A stretch of DNA of 64,000 nucleotides from an uncultured Lachnospiraceae bacterium (GTDB taxonomy: Bacteria > Bacillota > Clostridia > Lachnospirales > Lachnospiraceae), in NCBI GenBank assembly GCA_910585545.1, contig CAJUFN010000001.1:310001-374000 (forward strand). The letters are read 5' to 3'. How positions within the stretch are numbered: the stretch's first letter is position 1; each line of letters starts with the position of its first letter. The translations under genes and the position numbers were made by a program. Below are positions 62,371 to 64,000 of this stretch, piece by piece. Below the pieces are notes generated by a model. That model searched no databases. It saw only the letters and a program-made list of their open reading frames with translations, and was not told the DNA's origin.

Positions 62371-63570
62371 CTATTTTGTGTAATTATCAAAATAACCCTG
62401 GATATAGATGATTGGTGTTCCTTTATCACCGCTTCCGCTTGTAAGGTCTGCCAGAGAACCGATTAAATCTGTTAATCTTCTTGGAGTAGTTCCCTGTGTC
62501 ACCATACTGCCAACAAGGCTTGCCGCCTTCTCATCTTTATCCTTGATATATTCTGTGATTGCCTCTTTTAATGCATCACCGGAAAGATCTGCAAAATCAT
62601 TATCTGCAAGATATTTCAATTTTACTTCGTTTGGAGTACCCTCAAGCCCTTTTGTGTAAGCCGGAGATACTACCGGATCAGCCAATTCCCAAATCTTTCC
62701 AACCGGATCCTTGAACGCGCCGTCGCCATATACCATAACCTCAACATCTTTTCCGGTTTTTTCTTTCAATTGTTTCTGAATGTTCTCTACTACTTCTCCA
62801 CAATTGATCGGGAATAATTTTACGCTTTCCTCAGTTGCTTTGTTAGAACCAAGCAATCCGTATCTGTCATTGTATCCGCTGCCATCTACGCTTGCTGTAA
62901 GAATCTCGTCCATACCATATACCTTTTCGGCACCGTTGGCCTTCAAGATTCTCTTTGTGCGTTGACGTGTATGAATATCACATGTCAATACGTTCTTTGT
63001 ATAATCTAAAATCACTTTTGGATTATTCGCAAAAATAATCTCTACTTCTGCTCCAGCTTCCTCGATTACACTCTTGTAGTAATCTACATAATCCACACCG
63101 GTAAATACGTGTTTCTCATATCCAAAGCATTCTCTGTATTGTTCCTCTGTCAGCACATCACTCCATGGGTTAATGCCTTTTTCATCCATCACATCCAAAT
63201 CAATCAAATGATTCCCTACTTCGTCAGATGGATAACTCAGCATCAGCACGACTTTTTTCAGTCCTCTTGCCATTCCCTTTAAACAGATGGAAAAACGGTT
63301 ACGGCTTAAAATCGGGAAAATGATACCAACGGTCTCATCACCAAATTTGTCATGCACATCTTTTGCAATCTGGTCAACGTGTGCGTAATTCCCCTGTGCT
63401 CTTGCAACAACCGCTTCTGTTACTGCAACCACATCTTTATCACGTACGTCAAATCCTTCGCTCTTTGCCGCGTTCAATACGGAATCCACTACGATATCCG
63501 CAATGTTATCGCCTTCTCTGATAATCGGTGCTCTCACACCTCTTGACACTGTACCTACCATTCTATCCAT
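62371..63570 (-). CDS. CofE-like (F420-0:gamma-glutamyl ligase family) protein
   Basis: A 399-aa protein whose N-terminal half fits the CofE/F420 ligase family: [34 protein letters not shown] and [12 protein letters not shown] are typical. The rest, with [21 protein letters not shown], also belongs to this extended form. No F420 biosynthesis gene is visible, and Lachnospiraceae are not known to make F420, so it probably glutamylates something else or has another role. It is a single-gene unit. Confidence 0.75.
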   Translation of the reverse strand: MDRMVGTVSRGVRAPIIREGDNIADIVVDSVLNAAKSEGFDVRDKDVVAVTEAVVARAQGNYAHVDQIAKDVHDKFGDETVGIIFPILSRNRFSICLKGMARGLKKVVLMLSYPSDEVGNHLIDLDVMDEKGINPWSDVLTEEQYRECFGYEKHVFTGVDYVDYYKSVIEEAGAEVEIIFANNPKVILDYTKNVLTCDIHTRQRTKRILKANGAEKVYGMDEILTASVDGSGYNDRYGLLGSNKATEESVKLFPINCGEVVENIQKQLKEKTGKDVEVMVYGDGAFKDPVGKIWELADPVVSPAYTKGLEGTPNEVKLKYLADNDFADLSGDALKEAITEYIKDKDEKAASLVGSMVTQGTTPRRLTDLIGSLADLTSGSGDKGTPIIYIQGYFDNYTK

Positions 63571-63620
63571 GATTTGTCTCCTCCAATGTTTATCAAACTT
63601 CTTACATAAATCACGAATTT

Positions 63621-63648
63621 ATTATACACCAACTTTTCCAAAATGCAA
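63621..63648 (-). promoter_or_regulatory. Promoter of the CofE-like gene
   Basis: TTGCAT, a 16-nt spacer and a perfect TATAAT on the minus strand. Confidence 0.7.
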
Positions 63649-63695
63649 ATAAAATCTGTTCTTGCAAAAAAGTTTTTTAAAAACAAAAAAAATGA

Positions 63696-63723
63696 TTGCA
63701 TCTTTTCGAAAAAGCTGTATAAT
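63696..63723 (+). promoter_or_regulatory. Promoter of tRNA-Thr
   Basis: TTGCAT, a 16-nt spacer and a perfect TATAAT on the plus strand, 22 nt before the tRNA. Confidence 0.72.
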
Positions 63724-63745
63724 ATCATTTGTAGCGTTCACACAT

Positions 63746-63818
63746 GCTGGAATAGCTCAGTCGGTAGAGCACTTCACTCGTAATGAAGGGGTCGTCGGTT
63801 CAAGTCCGATTTCCAGCT
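63746..63818 (+). tRNA. tRNA-Thr (anticodon CGU)
   Basis: A 73-nt cloverleaf: acceptor GCTGGAA/TTCCAGC, D-loop AGTCGGTAGA, anticodon stem CTTCA/TGAAG around loop CTCGTAA (anticodon CGT), T-loop GGTTCAAGTCC. The discriminator is T and CCA is not encoded. It reads ACG codons. Confidence 0.96.
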
Positions 63819-63821
63819 TAT

Positions 63822-63870
63822 AAAAACCGCCGCAAATTCTTTGAATACGGAATTTGCGGCGGTTTTTGGT
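63822..63870. terminator. Terminator of tRNA-Thr
   Basis: A perfect 18-bp stem beginning AAAAACCGCCGCAAATTC with a 10-nt loop and T5 on both strands, 4 nt after the tRNA. It can also stop transcription arriving from the partial gene at the right edge. Confidence 0.92.
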
Positions 63871-63883
63871 ATAATTTACTAAG

Positions 63884-63900
63884 CCCCGAAGGGCTTATTA
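63884..63900 (-). repeat. UUCG-capped hairpin after the right-edge CDS
   Basis: On the minus strand AAGCCC-TTCG-GGGCTT forms a very stable tetraloop hairpin just after the stop of the partial gene. No U-tract follows; it may act with the bidirectional terminator beyond it. Confidence 0.6.
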
Positions 63901-63905
63901 ATAAA

Positions 63906-64000
63906 TTATGATTTTATTTCCTCACTATTCAGCATTTTCTCCCAGAATTCAGGTTTAAAATATTCCAACAAAAATAATGGAAAGCTATTAATAACTGCAA
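63906..64000 (-). CDS. 3' end of an unidentified CDS
   Basis: An open minus-strand frame enters from the right edge and ends at TAA 63906-63908 after 30 codons. The visible part reads SFPLFLLEYFKPEFWEKMLN near its end. It is too short to identify. The reading frame is supported by the hairpin and terminator placed right after the stop. Confidence 0.5.
   Translation of the reverse strand, partial: AVINSFPLFLLEYFKPEFWEKMLNSEEIKS

Overview
The window looks like a chromosomal housekeeping and sporulation segment from a spore-forming, low-to-moderate GC Firmicute, most likely a Lachnospiraceae gut clostridium (Dorea/Blautia/Mediterraneibacter type). I infer this from the complete spoIIIAA-AH operon with gpr, spoIIP and a spoIIM-like gene, the order spoIIIA - asp23 - nusB - xseAB - ispA - dxs, the nusA-infB operon with ylxR and an L7Ae-type gene, AGGAGG ribosome binding sites and gene-level similarity. 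The genus is a guess. No prophage, integrase, complete IS or CRISPR array is visible.

Almost everything from 1 to 61.4 kb is on the minus strand, so the text below follows transcription from right to left. 62.4-63.6 kb: a CofE-like protein. 59.9-61.4 kb: an ABC importer (ATPase and permease, no binding protein). 57.3-59.8 kb: argH-asd. 52.4-57.2 kb: ppk, topB and a left-handed beta-helix protein. 50.0-52.2 kb: a two-gene ABC exporter. 48.1-49.6 kb: a sodium/solute symporter. 44.7-47.9 kb: recA (with an SOS box), recX, rny. 40.9-43.6 kb: pgm, nudF and a spoIIM-like gene. 35.3-39.4 kb: an iscR-iscS-iscU-mnmA-PHP operon for Fe-S assembly and tRNA thiolation. 31.8-35.2 kb: gap-pgk-tpiA. 24.2-30.7 kb: gpr, spoIIP, parE, parC. 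14.2-24.0 kb: the rimP-nusA-ylxR-L7Ae-infB-rbfA-nrnA-truB-ribF operon, ending in a Na/phosphate transporter. 10.6-14.1 kb: rpsO, pnp, birA. 5.8-10.5 kb: spoIIIAA-AH. 1-5.7 kb: prfC, asp23, nusB, xseA, xseB, ispA, dxs (partial). Plus-strand genes are few: rpsT, a uracil/hypoxanthine glycosylase, a spoVB-like flippase, queH and tRNA-Thr(CGU).

The protein-coding content is mostly ordinary. The more interesting material is between genes. The queH leader starts almost at +1 with a hairpin whose loop can pair with the tail just before the ribosome binding site, a preQ1-riboswitch-like layout. pnp and rimP have long leader hairpins. A 210-bp nested inverted-repeat element lies at 49735-49944. Two 103-bp tandem copies lie between pgk and tpiA. 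A perfect 68-bp palindrome contains the stop codon of the spoVB-like gene. The 1.1-kb gap between pgm and rny holds a candidate small RNA with its own promoter and terminator, a frameshifted gene remnant, an orphan small ORF and palindromic repeats, one of which is shared with 31.25 kb.

All gene calls rest on reading the translated sequence and motifs. No database search or structure calculation was run, so promoters, terminators and RNA structures are pattern-based proposals.
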